A stretch of 64,000 nt of DNA from Jeotgalibaca arthritidis (GCF_011100465.1 NZ_CP049740.1:1914001-1978000), one strand, 5' to 3'. Positions 40,172 through 50,281 are shown, counted from the stretch's first letter. Numbers and translations: made by a program. Notes: generated by a model from the letters alone, not told the origin.

Positions 40172-42580
40172 TTGAAACAAATTGCCAAGGTCATTGTTGA
40201 TGTACCAGCGATGCAAACGAACCGTCCATTTGATTATGTTATTCCTCTCAATCTAATGAAGAAGTTGGAAAAAGGTATGCGAGTTGAAGTACCATTTGGC
40301 CCGCGCTCGATTCAAGGATTTATTACGGAAATTGTTGACGATTCAGACTATAGCGGCGACTTAAAGGAAATTATCCGCCCATTAGATATGGAGACTGTTC
40401 TCACTGATGAATTGATTCAATTAGGAAAAGACATGGCAGATCAGGTTTATTCCTATCAAATCTATTGCTATCAAACCATGTTGCCGACCATGTTAAAGGC
40501 CAAGTACGAAAAAGAATTTGTCATCATCGAAGATAGTCACGATCACTATTTACTTGATCTTTTTGAAGGTCAAGACCATCTAGCATGGGAAAAGGCGATT
40601 GAAAGAGACTTGCTGCCACAACTTTTAGACTTAAAGAAAGAGGGAGCAGTTGATTTACGCTACCTACTTAAAAATCAAGCAAAGAGTAAAAAGATAAAGG
40701 CCTATCGTTCGAGATTATCCGATAATGAGATTGAAGAAGCCAATCATTCGCTAGCAAAGAATGCTCGTAAACAAAAAGACCTATTAATGGTCTTGAAAGA
40801 AATAAAAGACCAGTGGCTAAGCCAAAAAGACTTTCAAGAGCAGTTCGATTTGACTGTCGCTACCCTTCAAACAGCTGTCAAAAAAGGCTGGCTAGAGGAA
40901 GCAAACAAGGAAGTTTTTCGTGATCCATTGAAAAATCAGCAATTTAAACAAACTCAAAATAAAGAGCTAACAGCTGCACAACAATGGGCCTTTGATGAAG
41001 TCAAGGCGTCCAGTGACAAGAACCAACATGATGTATTTTTATTAAAAGGTGTCACCGGAAGTGGGAAGACGGAAGTTTATTTGCAACTAATAGGAGATGT
41101 GCTTGGAAAAGGGAAGACCGCTCTCATGTTAGTTCCTGAAATTGCTTTGACACCGCAAATGGTGCGTCATTTTAAAGAGCGATTCGGTGATGATGTTGCG
41201 GTTATGCACAGTGGTTTATCCGCAGGTGAGAAATATGATGAATGGCGTAAAATTAAAGGTGGTAAGGCCCATGTTGTAGTGGGCGCACGTTCATCCGTTT
41301 TTTCTCCGGTAGAGAATTTAGGAATCGTCATTATTGATGAGGAGCATGAAACGACTTATAAACAAGAAGATAATCCTCGTTATCATGCCCGAAATGTCGC
41401 TATTTACCGTGGGCAGTATCATAACTGTCCCGTTGTTTTGGGCAGTGCCACACCCTCACTAGAGTCGCGTGCACGAGCACAGAAAAATGTTTATAAATTA
41501 TTGGAATTACCAGAACGAGTGAACGCGAAACCACTGCCTGATGTTGAAGTGGTGGACATGAGAGAAGAATTTCAAAATAACAACCATGGTAGTTTTTCGC
41601 AGGTCCTGCAAGATAAATTAAGAGATCGTTTGATGAAGAAAGAACAGAGTGTTCTTCTATTAAACAGACGTGGTTACTCGTCATTCATTATGTGCCGTGA
41701 TTGTGGTTATGTTTTGGAATGTCCAAATTGTGATATTAGTATGACCTTCCATATGGATACTAAGGCGATGAAATGCCATTATTGCGGTCATGAAAAACCA
41801 CAACCACGTCATTGTCCAAAATGCTCTGGCAAACAATTTCGTTATTACGGAACGGGTACACAGAAAGTTGAACAGGAATTACAAGAGCTTATTCCGGAAG
41901 CGCGTATTATTCGGATGGATGTTGATACGACTCGAAAAAAAGGTTCTCATGAGCGATTGTTGCAAGCTTTTGGAAAAGGCGAAGCTGATATTTTGCTAGG
42001 CACTCAAATGATCGCAAAAGGCTTAGACTTTCCAAATGTTACCTTAGTAGGTGTCATTAATGCCGATACATCATTAAACCTTCCTGACTTTCGGTCATCA
42101 GAAAAGACCTTCCAACTTCTCACTCAAGTGAGTGGTCGAGCAGGGCGGGCAGATTTAACTGGTGAAGTCATTGTTCAAACCTTTAACCCTGAACACTACG
42201 CTATTTCCTATGCTAAACACCATAACTATGATGGCTTTTACCGTCAGGAGATGAGTCTAAGGCATTTGAGTGGCTATCCGCCTTATTACTTTACAACGCA
42301 AATAACAGTCAGTGATTCCGATGAGAAAAAGGCACAAGTTAAAATTTATGAAATCAATGCTTTAATCAGAAATAAAATGGGGCAAGGAACCATTGTTCTT
42401 GGCCCATCCAAAAGTTCTATTGCTAAAATGAATAACCGTTATTACTTCCAATTATTAGTGAAGTACAAGAGTGAACCACAGCTACATGAGGTTTTAAAAA
42501 CGATACTTGACCAGTCACAAAAAGATAATGCGAGAGGTTTGTATATTTCTATTGATACAGAACCCGTTAATTTCTTTTGA
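40172..42580 (+). CDS. priA: Primosomal replication-restart helicase PriA
   Basis: PriA recognises stalled forks and restarts replication. The 802 residues have the N-terminal 3' DNA-binding domain (AKVIVDVPAMQTNRPFDYVI), the helicase motifs GVTGSGKTEVY and DEEHETTYKQ, and the eight-cysteine zinc region starting MCRDCGYVLECPNC and ending HCPKC. I choose TTG 40172, seven bases after AAGGAGGG. An upstream GTG would add ten residues over that site. Confidence 0.95.
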   Translation: MKQIAKVIVDVPAMQTNRPFDYVIPLNLMKKLEKGMRVEVPFGPRSIQGFITEIVDDSDYSGDLKEIIRPLDMETVLTDELIQLGKDMADQVYSYQIYCYQTMLPTMLKAKYEKEFVIIEDSHDHYLLDLFEGQDHLAWEKAIERDLLPQLLDLKKEGAVDLRYLLKNQAKSKKIKAYRSRLSDNEIEEANHSLAKNARKQKDLLMVLKEIKDQWLSQKDFQEQFDLTVATLQTAVKKGWLEEANKEVFRDPLKNQQFKQTQNKELTAAQQWAFDEVKASSDKNQHDVFLLKGVTGSGKTEVYLQLIGDVLGKGKTALMLVPEIALTPQMVRHFKERFGDDVAVMHSGLSAGEKYDEWRKIKGGKAHVVVGARSSVFSPVENLGIVIIDEEHETTYKQEDNPRYHARNVAIYRGQYHNCPVVLGSATPSLESRARAQKNVYKLLELPERVNAKPLPDVEVVDMREEFQNNNHGSFSQVLQDKLRDRLMKKEQSVLLLNRRGYSSFIMCRDCGYVLECPNCDISMTFHMDTKAMKCHYCGHEKPQPRHCPKCSGKQFRYYGTGTQKVEQELQELIPEARIIRMDVDTTRKKGSHERLLQAFGKGEADILLGTQMIAKGLDFPNVTLVGVINADTSLNLPDFRSSEKTFQLLTQVSGRAGRADLTGEVIVQTFNPEHYAISYAKHHNYDGFYRQEMSLRHLSGYPPYYFTTQITVSDSDEKKAQVKIYEINALIRNKMGQGTIVLGPSKSSIAKMNNRYYFQLLVKYKSEPQLHEVLKTILDQSQKDNARGLYISIDTEPVNFF

Positions 42581-42641
42581 TTGCGTAAGTTAGTGGATGA
42601 AAGGGGAGAAGGTTTCTGCTATAAGGCAAGATACCGAAACA

Positions 42642-43583
42642 ATGAAACGTATTATTTTTATGGGGACACCTGCATTTTCAGTTCCTATTTTGGAAGCTTT
42701 ATTTGAGAGTGATTATGAGGTGGTGGCTGTTGTCACACAACCAGATCGCCCAGTTGGTAGAAAACGCGTATTAACTCCGCCACCTGTCAAAGAAGCTGCC
42801 TTGAAACACCAAGTACCAATCTATCAACCTGAAAGGATTGTCGGCTCTCCAGAGTTAGATGACTTAATTGCCTTAAAAGCTGATTTAATTGTGACTGCTG
42901 CCTATGGACAGTTTTTACCGACTAAATTATTAAATGCCCCAACTTATCGTGCTATCAATGTCCATGCATCATTATTACCTAAATATCGTGGTGGCGCACC
43001 TGTTCACTATTCTATTATTAATGGAGATCAAGAAACAGGGGTTTCCATTATGTATATGGAGAAAAAAATGGATGCAGGGGCCGTGTTAGCGCAACGTGCT
43101 ATTCCAATTGAAGAAGATGATGATGTTCAAAGTATGTTTGATAAATTAAGCTTGTTAGGAAAAGAGTTATTAATGGCGACTTTACCAGCTTTCTTTGCGG
43201 GAGAGATTGAGGCTGTTGAACAAGATGAAACACAGGTTTCTTTTTCGCCTAATATTTCACGCGAAGAAGAACGAATTGACTGGAATCAAACAGCTTATCA
43301 AATTGCCAATAAAGTACGTGGGATGCGTCCTTGGCCAGTTGCCCATGCTATGTTGGAAGGTCAACGATGCAAAATTTGGCAAGCCAAAGCAACAACCATG
43401 ACAACGACACAAGCTGTTGGAGCGATTGTCGATGTTTCAAAAACAGCCTTATATATTGCTTGTGGTCAAGGCAGTGTTCTTGAGATTACCGAACTACAGC
43501 AAGCAGGCAAGAAAAAAATGGCTGTTCATCAATTTATCAACGGCGTTGATATTGAGGCTGTGAAAAGAATAGGATTTGAGTAA
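42642..43583 (+). CDS. fmt: Methionyl-tRNA formyltransferase
   Basis: Fmt formylates initiator Met-tRNA with 10-formyl-THF. The family start MKRIIFMGTPAFSVPIL, the catalytic NVHASLLPKYRGGAPV motif and a complete C-terminal tRNA-binding domain are present (313 residues). ATG 42642 gives this N-terminus but has no close ribosome-binding site. An in-frame ATG at 42597 is also weakly served, and a good purine-rich site (42600-42612) lies between them. The start is therefore uncertain. def, normally upstream, is absent. Confidence 0.92.
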   Translation: MKRIIFMGTPAFSVPILEALFESDYEVVAVVTQPDRPVGRKRVLTPPPVKEAALKHQVPIYQPERIVGSPELDDLIALKADLIVTAAYGQFLPTKLLNAPTYRAINVHASLLPKYRGGAPVHYSIINGDQETGVSIMYMEKKMDAGAVLAQRAIPIEEDDDVQSMFDKLSLLGKELLMATLPAFFAGEIEAVEQDETQVSFSPNISREEERIDWNQTAYQIANKVRGMRPWPVAHAMLEGQRCKIWQAKATTMTTTQAVGAIVDVSKTALYIACGQGSVLEITELQQAGKKKMAVHQFINGVDIEAVKRIGFE

Positions 43584-43584
43584 T

Positions 43585-44961
43585 ATGAGTAAAAAGAAAC
43601 CATCAAAAATTGTTCATTCCGTTCGTTATTTAGCGATGGAAATCTTAGATGCTGTAGAAGTAGAGGGAGCTTATTCTAATATCCTTTTAAATGCGACGAT
43701 TGAAAAAGAACAATTGAGTCCTGCTGATACAGGCTTATTAACTGAATTAGTCTATGGTGTTATTCAACGCAAATTAACCTTAGATTTTTATATGAAACCA
43801 TTTGTCCGTAAACCACAAAAAATGGAGAGCTGGGTTATTAATTTACTCCGCCTATCTATTTATCAAATTGTTTATTTGGATAAGATTCCGGATCATGCTA
43901 TTTTTTATGATGCTGTTGAGATTGCCAAATACAAAGGGCATCAAGGTATCGCCAAGCTAGTCAATGCGATTTTAAGAAACTTCCAAAGAAAAGGCTGGCA
44001 AGATTGGCAAACGATTGAAAATCCAATTGAACGCTTATCCATTGGAGCTAGTGTCCCGGAATGGCTAGTTAAAAAGTTTACGACTGATTTTGGAGCAGAA
44101 AAAGCGGAAAATGTCTTGCTGTCCTTACAACACTCACCTTATTTGGCCATTCGTTTGCATGATGCATCTAAACGGTCAGAAATCATAGCAGGGCTTAAGG
44201 AAGAAGGCATTGAAACAGAAGAAAGTCCCATTTCACCAAATGGATTACGAGTAGTAAAAGGAAAAATAACCAATAGTTCATTCTTTAAAAATGGTGATGT
44301 GACGATCCAAGATGAATCTAGTCAATTGGTTGCTTTATTTGGTAAACTAAGAGAATCAGATCAAGTCTTAGATGCCTGTGCGGCACCAGGTGGTAAAACG
44401 GTTCATATGGCAAGTTACCTAAAGGATGGCCACGTTCATGCGTTAGATATTCATGATCATAAAATTGGCTTGATTGAAGAAAATGCCAAACGAATGAATG
44501 TATCAGACCGTGTTCAAACGTATTTACTAGATGCTAAAGAGGCAGATCGTAAGTTTGACGCTCAAGCCTTTGATGTAGTATTTGTGGATGCACCTTGTTC
44601 TGGACTTGGTTTAATGAGACGAAAACCGGAAATTAAATACGGCGTAACAGCAACAACCATTAATGATTTACAAAAAGAACAACTAAACATCTTAAATACA
44701 GTTGAAAAACTGGTCAAGACTGGCGGTAGATTAGTATACAGTACCTGTACATTAGCCAAGGAAGAGAACCGAGAAGTGATTGAAACCTTCTTAACTCACT
44801 ATCCTAATTATCGTGTGCTAGCTGCCAATCAGAGTGGAACTGCTTCGAAGAATGTCGCTGTTCCTGAACAAATTGTAACGTCTGAAGGATACATTCAAAT
44901 TTTTCCAGATGATTTTGGCACAGATGGCTTTTTCATTTGTGTAATGGAAAAACAAGATTAA
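43585..44961 (+). CDS. rsmB: 16S rRNA (cytosine967-C5)-methyltransferase RsmB
   Basis: RsmB (Sun) methylates C967 of 16S rRNA. The 458 residues comprise an N-terminal NusB-like domain (about 1-150) and a SAM-dependent domain with DACAAPGGKT, the DAPCSG cysteine C338 and the catalytic YSTC cysteine C388. ATG 43585 follows AGGA ten bases upstream and begins two bases after the fmt stop. The rlmN gene that follows in B. subtilis is not present; stp comes next. Confidence 0.94.
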   Translation: MSKKKPSKIVHSVRYLAMEILDAVEVEGAYSNILLNATIEKEQLSPADTGLLTELVYGVIQRKLTLDFYMKPFVRKPQKMESWVINLLRLSIYQIVYLDKIPDHAIFYDAVEIAKYKGHQGIAKLVNAILRNFQRKGWQDWQTIENPIERLSIGASVPEWLVKKFTTDFGAEKAENVLLSLQHSPYLAIRLHDASKRSEIIAGLKEEGIETEESPISPNGLRVVKGKITNSSFFKNGDVTIQDESSQLVALFGKLRESDQVLDACAAPGGKTVHMASYLKDGHVHALDIHDHKIGLIEENAKRMNVSDRVQTYLLDAKEADRKFDAQAFDVVFVDAPCSGLGLMRRKPEIKYGVTATTINDLQKEQLNILNTVEKLVKTGGRLVYSTCTLAKEENREVIETFLTHYPNYRVLAANQSGTASKNVAVPEQIVTSEGYIQIFPDDFGTDGFFICVMEKQD

Positions 44962-44979
44962 CAGAGGAGACAGAAGAAC

Positions 44980-45723
44980 ATGCAAATTGCGTATGGAAGC
45001 GATAGGGGCAAAAACCGAAAAGTAAATGAAGACTATGTCAGTTGGTTTACTAATCGAGCGAAGCAACCACTGTTGCTGTTGTGTGACGGCATGGGTGGCC
45101 ACCGCGCTGGTGATGTTGCGAGTGAAATGGCTGTTTCTCATATGGGAGAAGCTTGGAAATTAACGGAGTTTCGAGATTGTGAACAAGTATCGCGTTGGCT
45201 TCTAGATACCATCCAAAAAGTTAACCGTCTTATTTTCCAAAAATCACTTGATTATGCTGATTTAGATGGAATGGGAACAACACTCGTTGCAGCAACCTAT
45301 GTTGATCGCGAGCTAGTTATCGCTCATGTTGGTGACAGCAGAGCCTACCTTTATCGAAATTATCAATTAAAACAATTAACGGAAGACCATTCTCTAGTTC
45401 ATGAATTGGTTAAATCAGGTGAAATAACAGTGGAGGAAGCGAGAAAACACCCACAAAGAAATGTTGTGACGCGTTCAGTAGGGACAAGAGAGACCATTCA
45501 AGTTGATTTAACATCAATGCCGGTAGCGACAGAAGACTTATTAATCTTATGTACGGACGGTTTGAGTAACATGATAGAAGAAGACCAAATAAAAAATATT
45601 TTAAAAGATTGGTCGAGTCTAGATGATAAAGTAGAAACATTAATTAATGCTGCAAATGATGCAGGTGGCTTAGATAATATTTCACTTATTTTAGCTGCTT
45701 TTTCAGATAGAGAGGAGGGTTGA
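44980..45723 (+). CDS. stp: PP2C-type serine/threonine phosphatase Stp/PrpC
   Basis: A metal-dependent PP2C phosphatase that reverses PrkC phosphorylation. The motifs are complete in 247 residues: SDRGKNRKVNEDY, CDGMGGHRAGD, GDSRAYLY, DGLSNMI and GGLDNIS. ATG follows AGAGGAG. The end overlaps the kinase gene region, and the pair is conserved throughout Firmicutes. Confidence 0.95.
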   Translation: MQIAYGSDRGKNRKVNEDYVSWFTNRAKQPLLLLCDGMGGHRAGDVASEMAVSHMGEAWKLTEFRDCEQVSRWLLDTIQKVNRLIFQKSLDYADLDGMGTTLVAATYVDRELVIAHVGDSRAYLYRNYQLKQLTEDHSLVHELVKSGEITVEEARKHPQRNVVTRSVGTRETIQVDLTSMPVATEDLLILCTDGLSNMIEEDQIKNILKDWSSLDDKVETLINAANDAGGLDNISLILAAFSDREEG

Positions 45724-45725
45724 GA

Positions 45726-47702
45726 TTGTTAGAAATAGGAAGAAAAATTGGTGAGCGTTATAAAATTATTAGACACATCGGAACGGGTGGAATGGCAAAT
45801 GTATACTTGGGGCATGATTTAATTCTTGATCGCGACGTCGCGATTAAGGTTTTACGCTATGACTTTCAAAATAATAAAGAGGCGCTACGACGCTTTCAAA
45901 GAGAAGCCTTGTCAGCAACTCAACTCATCCATCCAAATATTGTAGGCGTATATGATGTTGATGAAGACAATGGCCTCCAATATATTATTATGGAATATGT
46001 TGAAGGAACGGACCTTAAGAAATTTATCGAAAAAAACGGCAATGCTACGCCTGAGGAAGCTGTTCATATTATGAGTCAAGTGCTATCCGCAATGGCGTTA
46101 GCTCATCGTAATCGCATTATTCACCGCGATATTAAGCCGCAAAACTTGTTGATTGATCAAGATAATACAATAAAAGTAACCGACTTCGGTATTGCTGTAG
46201 CACTTTCTGATACATCAATTACTCAAACGAATACCTTGCTCGGATCCGTTCATTACATTTCTCCTGAGCAAGCAAGGGGCAGTATGACAACAATTAAGTC
46301 AGATATCTATGCATTAGGTATTGTCTTATACGAACTTCTAAAAGGGAAAGTCCCCTTTGATGGTGAATCGGCAGTATCTATTGCATTGAAGCATTTCCAA
46401 GAACCGATACCGTCTGTCAGAGAGCAAAACCCTTCGATTCCACAAAGTTTGGAAAATGTTATTTTAAAGGCAACTGCTAAAGAGCCGATCGACCGTTATG
46501 AATCTTGTGAAGATATGCTCCATGACTTAGAAACATCGTTGCATAGTAGCCGTTTGAATGAAGCTGTTTTCACACCAGCTGCTATGTTAGACGAGACTAA
46601 GGTATTGGAAGTTGTCAAAGTACCCGCGCAAGCCGCACCAACGAATGGACAGGCAGTGGAAGAAAAAACTGAAGATAATAAGAAGAAGGAACGTCAATCC
46701 AAGAAAAATAATAAAAAGAAAAAAGTAATCGGCTTTATTATCTTCTTCATTCTTCTTTTGGCTGCAGCTGTGATTGGTTATGCTGTTATGAATAACCAAG
46801 AACCAGATCCGATTGAAATGCCAGAAATCGTTAATGTTAGTGAGAAGGCAGCTCGCTTAATCCTTGAAGGAAACAATCTTGTTCTGGATGATGTCATTGA
46901 AGCGTTTAGCGATGATATTGAAGAAGGGTTTGTTATAAAAACAGAACCAGAAGCAGGAAGTTTGATACAAGTCCAGTCAGAAGTTGATTTGTATATTAGT
47001 AAAGGGATTGAACCGATTCTATTCGATGACTATAAATATCGCATGTACACAGAGGTTCGAGCAGAGCTTCGCGAGTTAGGGTTTATTGTTGAACGAGAAT
47101 TTGCTTATGATCGTGCTGAAGAAGGTACGATTTTAGAACAGAGCATTGAACCGAATGAAGAAGTTATTCCTAAAGGGACAACTGTTATTTTAACGGTAAG
47201 TATGGGGGAACAAACCTTTACGATGGATAGTCTTGAGGGACGAGATCGAGAAGCTGTTGAAGAATTTGCTAATGAGTACAGCATTTATGTTGAATTCAAA
47301 GATGACTATTCTGACGATGTAGCAGAAGGTTTAGTTATCTCACAGTCTATTTCTCCTATGAGCAATTTTACAAGCGGTGATTCCTTAACAGTTGTTCTAT
47401 CGAAAGGACCAGCTGAACCTGAAATTCTAACCTTCTCACGGGACATTACGATTCCATTTGAAACAATATCATCAAACTCTGATGGTAATAGTGGCTCAGA
47501 GAGTAGTCAAGAAAACAGTAATCATATTATCATCTATATGTCGGATGCAGATCATAATATCAGTGATGTCTTTAGAGAGTTTGATATTACAGGTGATACA
47601 AAAGCAACGTTAAACTTCCGTATCCTCCAAGGCGAAAGTGGTGCCTTTATTGTTGAGAGAGATGGAAAAATCATTTTAGAAGAGAAAAACCTAACAGAGT
47701 AA
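45726..47702 (+). CDS. prkC: PASTA-domain serine/threonine kinase PrkC/StkP
   Basis: A membrane kinase that senses peptidoglycan fragments and controls growth and division. Domains: Hanks kinase (about 1-270; HRDIKPQN with H133-R134-D135, then DFG), basic juxtamembrane stretch, one membrane helix (about 334-355), three extracellular PASTA repeats (about 362-560), and a C-terminal low-complexity Ser/Asn stretch plus a beta-rich domain. I choose TTG 45726, seven bases after GAGGAGG. The TTG six bases earlier sits too close to that site. Confidence 0.95.
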   Translation: MLEIGRKIGERYKIIRHIGTGGMANVYLGHDLILDRDVAIKVLRYDFQNNKEALRRFQREALSATQLIHPNIVGVYDVDEDNGLQYIIMEYVEGTDLKKFIEKNGNATPEEAVHIMSQVLSAMALAHRNRIIHRDIKPQNLLIDQDNTIKVTDFGIAVALSDTSITQTNTLLGSVHYISPEQARGSMTTIKSDIYALGIVLYELLKGKVPFDGESAVSIALKHFQEPIPSVREQNPSIPQSLENVILKATAKEPIDRYESCEDMLHDLETSLHSSRLNEAVFTPAAMLDETKVLEVVKVPAQAAPTNGQAVEEKTEDNKKKERQSKKNNKKKKVIGFIIFFILLLAAAVIGYAVMNNQEPDPIEMPEIVNVSEKAARLILEGNNLVLDDVIEAFSDDIEEGFVIKTEPEAGSLIQVQSEVDLYISKGIEPILFDDYKYRMYTEVRAELRELGFIVEREFAYDRAEEGTILEQSIEPNEEVIPKGTTVILTVSMGEQTFTMDSLEGRDREAVEEFANEYSIYVEFKDDYSDDVAEGLVISQSISPMSNFTSGDSLTVVLSKGPAEPEILTFSRDITIPFETISSNSDGNSGSESSQENSNHIIIYMSDADHNISDVFREFDITGDTKATLNFRILQGESGAFIVERDGKIILEEKNLTE

Positions 47703-47710
47703 TAATAGGT

Positions 47711-47745
47711 AAGGTCCGGGACAGTTGTTCCGGCCTTTATTTATT
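47711..47745 (+). terminator. Probable terminator after prkC
   Basis: AAGG-CCGG pairs with CCGGCCTT with one bulge. TTTATTTATTT follows. Confidence 0.65.
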
Positions 47746-47783
47746 TAAGCCACCTATCTAAACAAGCAAAGTTAAGTAGTTTT

Positions 47784-47792
47784 TGTTATAAT
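47784..47792 (+). promoter_or_regulatory. Extended -10 promoter of rsgA
   Basis: TGT-TATAAT is a perfect extended -10, about 34 bases before the rsgA start. No clear -35. Confidence 0.6.
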
Positions 47793-47825
47793 TATAAAGA
47801 AATAAAAAGAGAAGGAGGCGTTAGC

Positions 47826-48725
47826 TTGGGAGAAGGCCAGATTAGAAAGGCTCTAAGTGGATTCTATTATGTTTATTCAAATGGCGAAACCTACCAAACT
47901 CGTGGTAGAGGAAACTTTAGAGTGAAGGATACAACGCCTTTAGTCGGTGACTTTGTTACATTTGAAAGTGACAACCTTTCAGAAGGTATTTTAAAATCCA
48001 TTAAAGCAAGAAAAAATGAGCTCGTGAGACCACCCATTGCCAATATTGATGTGGGTGTGATTGTCATGTCTGCGGTTGAACCGAAATTTTCAACTTATTT
48101 ATTAGATCGTTTTTTAGTTTATTTAGAAGGGCAGCATATGGCCGCTGTTATCTATATTTCTAAAACAGATTTATTGAATGCTGAAGAGGAAGAAGAGTTA
48201 GCAACATATCAGGAGCTCTACCAGTCGTTGGGGTATCAGGTGTTTTTATCCGACCAGCATACGAATCAAACAGCTATTGATGCCTTATTAACAGCGATTG
48301 ATAATCAAACAGCAGTCTTTATGGGACAATCAGGAGTAGGTAAATCAACCTTACTAAATCATATACTTCCGCATTTAGAACTTGAAACTGGTGAAATATC
48401 AATGGCATTAGGGCGGGGTAAACATACCACCCGTCATGTTGAACTCATACCAGTAGGTGAGGCACTTATCGCCGATACGCCAGGATTCTCTAGCGTCGAA
48501 CTAACTGAAATTGACGAGCAAGATTTACCAGATCTTTTCCCAGAATTTTTAGCTAATCGAGATGATTGTCGATTCTCTGGTTGTAAGCATTTAAACGAAC
48601 CGAAGTGTCGTATTAAAGAACTGGTTGCTCAAGGCGATATTAATCAAGAGCGATATGATCATTATTTGCAGTTCTTGGATGAAATTCAAAATCGAAAACC
48701 TAACTATCAAAAAAATAAAAAATAA
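47826..48725 (+). CDS. rsgA: Small ribosomal subunit biogenesis GTPase RsgA
   Basis: RsgA is a circularly permuted GTPase that checks late 30S maturation. The 299 residues have an N-terminal OB fold, the permuted GTPase with SKTDLL before the P-loop GQSGVGKST (167-175) and DTPGFSS, and a C-terminal zinc motif CRFSGCKHLNEPKC. TTG start eight bases after AAGGAGG. Confidence 0.95.
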   Translation: MGEGQIRKALSGFYYVYSNGETYQTRGRGNFRVKDTTPLVGDFVTFESDNLSEGILKSIKARKNELVRPPIANIDVGVIVMSAVEPKFSTYLLDRFLVYLEGQHMAAVIYISKTDLLNAEEEEELATYQELYQSLGYQVFLSDQHTNQTAIDALLTAIDNQTAVFMGQSGVGKSTLLNHILPHLELETGEISMALGRGKHTTRHVELIPVGEALIADTPGFSSVELTEIDEQDLPDLFPEFLANRDDCRFSGCKHLNEPKCRIKELVAQGDINQERYDHYLQFLDEIQNRKPNYQKNKK

Positions 48726-48740
48726 GGTGTGTGTAAGAGA

Positions 48741-49400
48741 ATGTTAATAGCTCCATCTATTTTAAGTGCAGATTTTGCAAATCTTGAACGCGATGTTAAG
48801 CGTGCTGAGAAGGCAGGTGCTAAATACATCCATATCGATGCCATGGACGGAAATTTTGTTGACAATTTAACGTTAGGGCCTAATATTGTTCAAGCCATCC
48901 GACCACATACGAAACTGCCATTAGACTGTCACTTGATGGTTGAGAACCCAGAAAAGTTCATACCGAGCTTCGCAAAAGCAGGGGCGGATATTATTTCTAT
49001 TCATGTTGAAGCAACCAAACATATCCATGGTGCTCTCCAACTCATCAAAAAAGAACAAGTTGCAGCTGGTGTAGTCATTAACCCGGGAACGCCGGTAGAT
49101 GCTATTAAGGCTGTTTTAGGCGATGTCGATCTTGTGTTAGTGATGACCGTCAATCCAGGTTTCGGTGGTCAGTCCTTTATTGAGTCCACAGTCGACAAAA
49201 TTAAAGAACTTAATGAATTAAGAAAAAAACACAACTATCGCTATTTAATTGAAGTCGATGGTGGTATTACAGATCAAACCATTAAAGTGTGTCACCAAGC
49301 GGGTGCTGATATTTTTGTGGCAGGATCTTATCTTTACGGTGCAGATGATATGGAACGTGCTTTTCAAAAGTTAGAAGGAGCTGTTAGCAATGACATCTAA
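48741..49400 (+). CDS. rpe: Ribulose-phosphate 3-epimerase
   Basis: Rpe interconverts ribulose-5-phosphate and xylulose-5-phosphate in the pentose phosphate pathway. The TIM-barrel motifs are IAPSILSADF, HIDAMDGNFV, HLMVENPEKF and VDGGI. I choose ATG 48741 (219 residues). An in-frame GTG 12 bases upstream overlaps the AAGGTG site. It overlaps thiN by 11 bases. Confidence 0.95.
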   Translation: MLIAPSILSADFANLERDVKRAEKAGAKYIHIDAMDGNFVDNLTLGPNIVQAIRPHTKLPLDCHLMVENPEKFIPSFAKAGADIISIHVEATKHIHGALQLIKKEQVAAGVVINPGTPVDAIKAVLGDVDLVLVMTVNPGFGGQSFIESTVDKIKELNELRKKHNYRYLIEVDGGITDQTIKVCHQAGADIFVAGSYLYGADDMERAFQKLEGAVSNDI

Positions 49401-50040
49401 TGTTGTCATTGTATCTGGAGGGCAAGTAGAGGGGTTGGCTGAATTAGTTGGCCAATCTCAGCAAGGTAAGAAAGTCATTGGTGTTGATAGGGGAGCATTG
49501 CGCTTAATTGATGCAGGTCTTGATTGTCATGTGGCGATTGGCGATTTTGATTCTATCTCATCAAAAGAATTAGAAAAGATTAATGATTGTGTTGAAACAG
49601 TCATTATCTTGCCTGCTGAAAAGGATATGACCGATACAGAAGCTGCGCTTGATTATGTGGTAAAGTATTACCCAGATGCCCAAATTAAAATGATAGGTCT
49701 CTTAGGAGGCCGGCTAGACCATTTAATGAGTAACCTATGGATTGCTTACCATCCAAGCTATCAGCAGCTGCTAGCGCAAATTACCATTGTCGACAGTCGC
49801 AATAGTTTGTCTTATTATAGACCAGGTCGTTATCATATTCTAAAAGAAAAGGATAAAAAGTACCTTTCTCTTGTAGGGATGACCGCGGTTAAAAAGCTTG
49901 TTATCAAAGATGCAAAGTATCCATTGACTGGTCATGATTTTTCGTTTCCGATTGCCTTAGTCAGCAATGAGTTTTTAGGAGAACAAATGACATTTTCATT
50001 TGAAGAAGGGCTGATTGCTCTTATTCAAAGTAACGATTAA
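49390..50040 (+). CDS. thiN: Thiamine pyrophosphokinase
   Basis: ThiN converts thiamine and ATP to thiamine diphosphate, the cofactor of the PDH E1 encoded at 1418-3510. Motifs GDFDSIS, DMTDTEAALDY and GGRLDHLMSN are complete, and the length (216) is normal. It is coupled to rpe by overlap and ends at a shared terminator with rpmB. Confidence 0.93.
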   Translation: MTSNVVIVSGGQVEGLAELVGQSQQGKKVIGVDRGALRLIDAGLDCHVAIGDFDSISSKELEKINDCVETVIILPAEKDMTDTEAALDYVVKYYPDAQIKMIGLLGGRLDHLMSNLWIAYHPSYQQLLAQITIVDSRNSLSYYRPGRYHILKEKDKKYLSLVGMTAVKKLVIKDAKYPLTGHDFSFPIALVSNEFLGEQMTFSFEEGLIALIQSND

Positions 50041-50045
50041 AATAT

Positions 50046-50085
50046 AAAAAATCCTCAGATACGTACGTTATCTGAGGATTTTTTA
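50046..50085. terminator. Bidirectional terminator between thiN and rpmB
   Basis: A 15-bp perfect AT-flanked stem with core TCCTCAGATA has T-runs on both strands. Confidence 0.92.
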
Positions 50086-50092
50086 TAGCGTA

Positions 50093-50281
50093 TTAAACGC
50101 GTTCTACTTTACCAGATTTCAACGCACGAGCTGAAACCCAAACTTTTTTAGGTTTACCATCAACCAAAATAGTAACTTTTTGCAAGTTAGGTTTGAAGGT
50201 ACGCTTTGAGTGGTTCAGAGCGTGAGAACGATTATTTCCTGAGCGAGTTTTACGTCCAGTGATGTAACATTCTTTTGACAT
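50093..50281 (-). CDS. rpmB: 50S ribosomal protein L28
   Basis: A 62-residue basic L28 with the family pattern [19 protein letters not shown] and a [14 protein letters not shown] end. It lacks the paired cysteines of zinc-binding L28 forms. ATG start follows AAAGGAGGTC on the minus strand. Minus-strand orientation inside this cluster is also seen in B. subtilis. Confidence 0.95.
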   Translation of the reverse strand: MSKECYITGRKTRSGNNRSHALNHSKRTFKPNLQKVTILVDGKPKKVWVSARALKSGKVERV

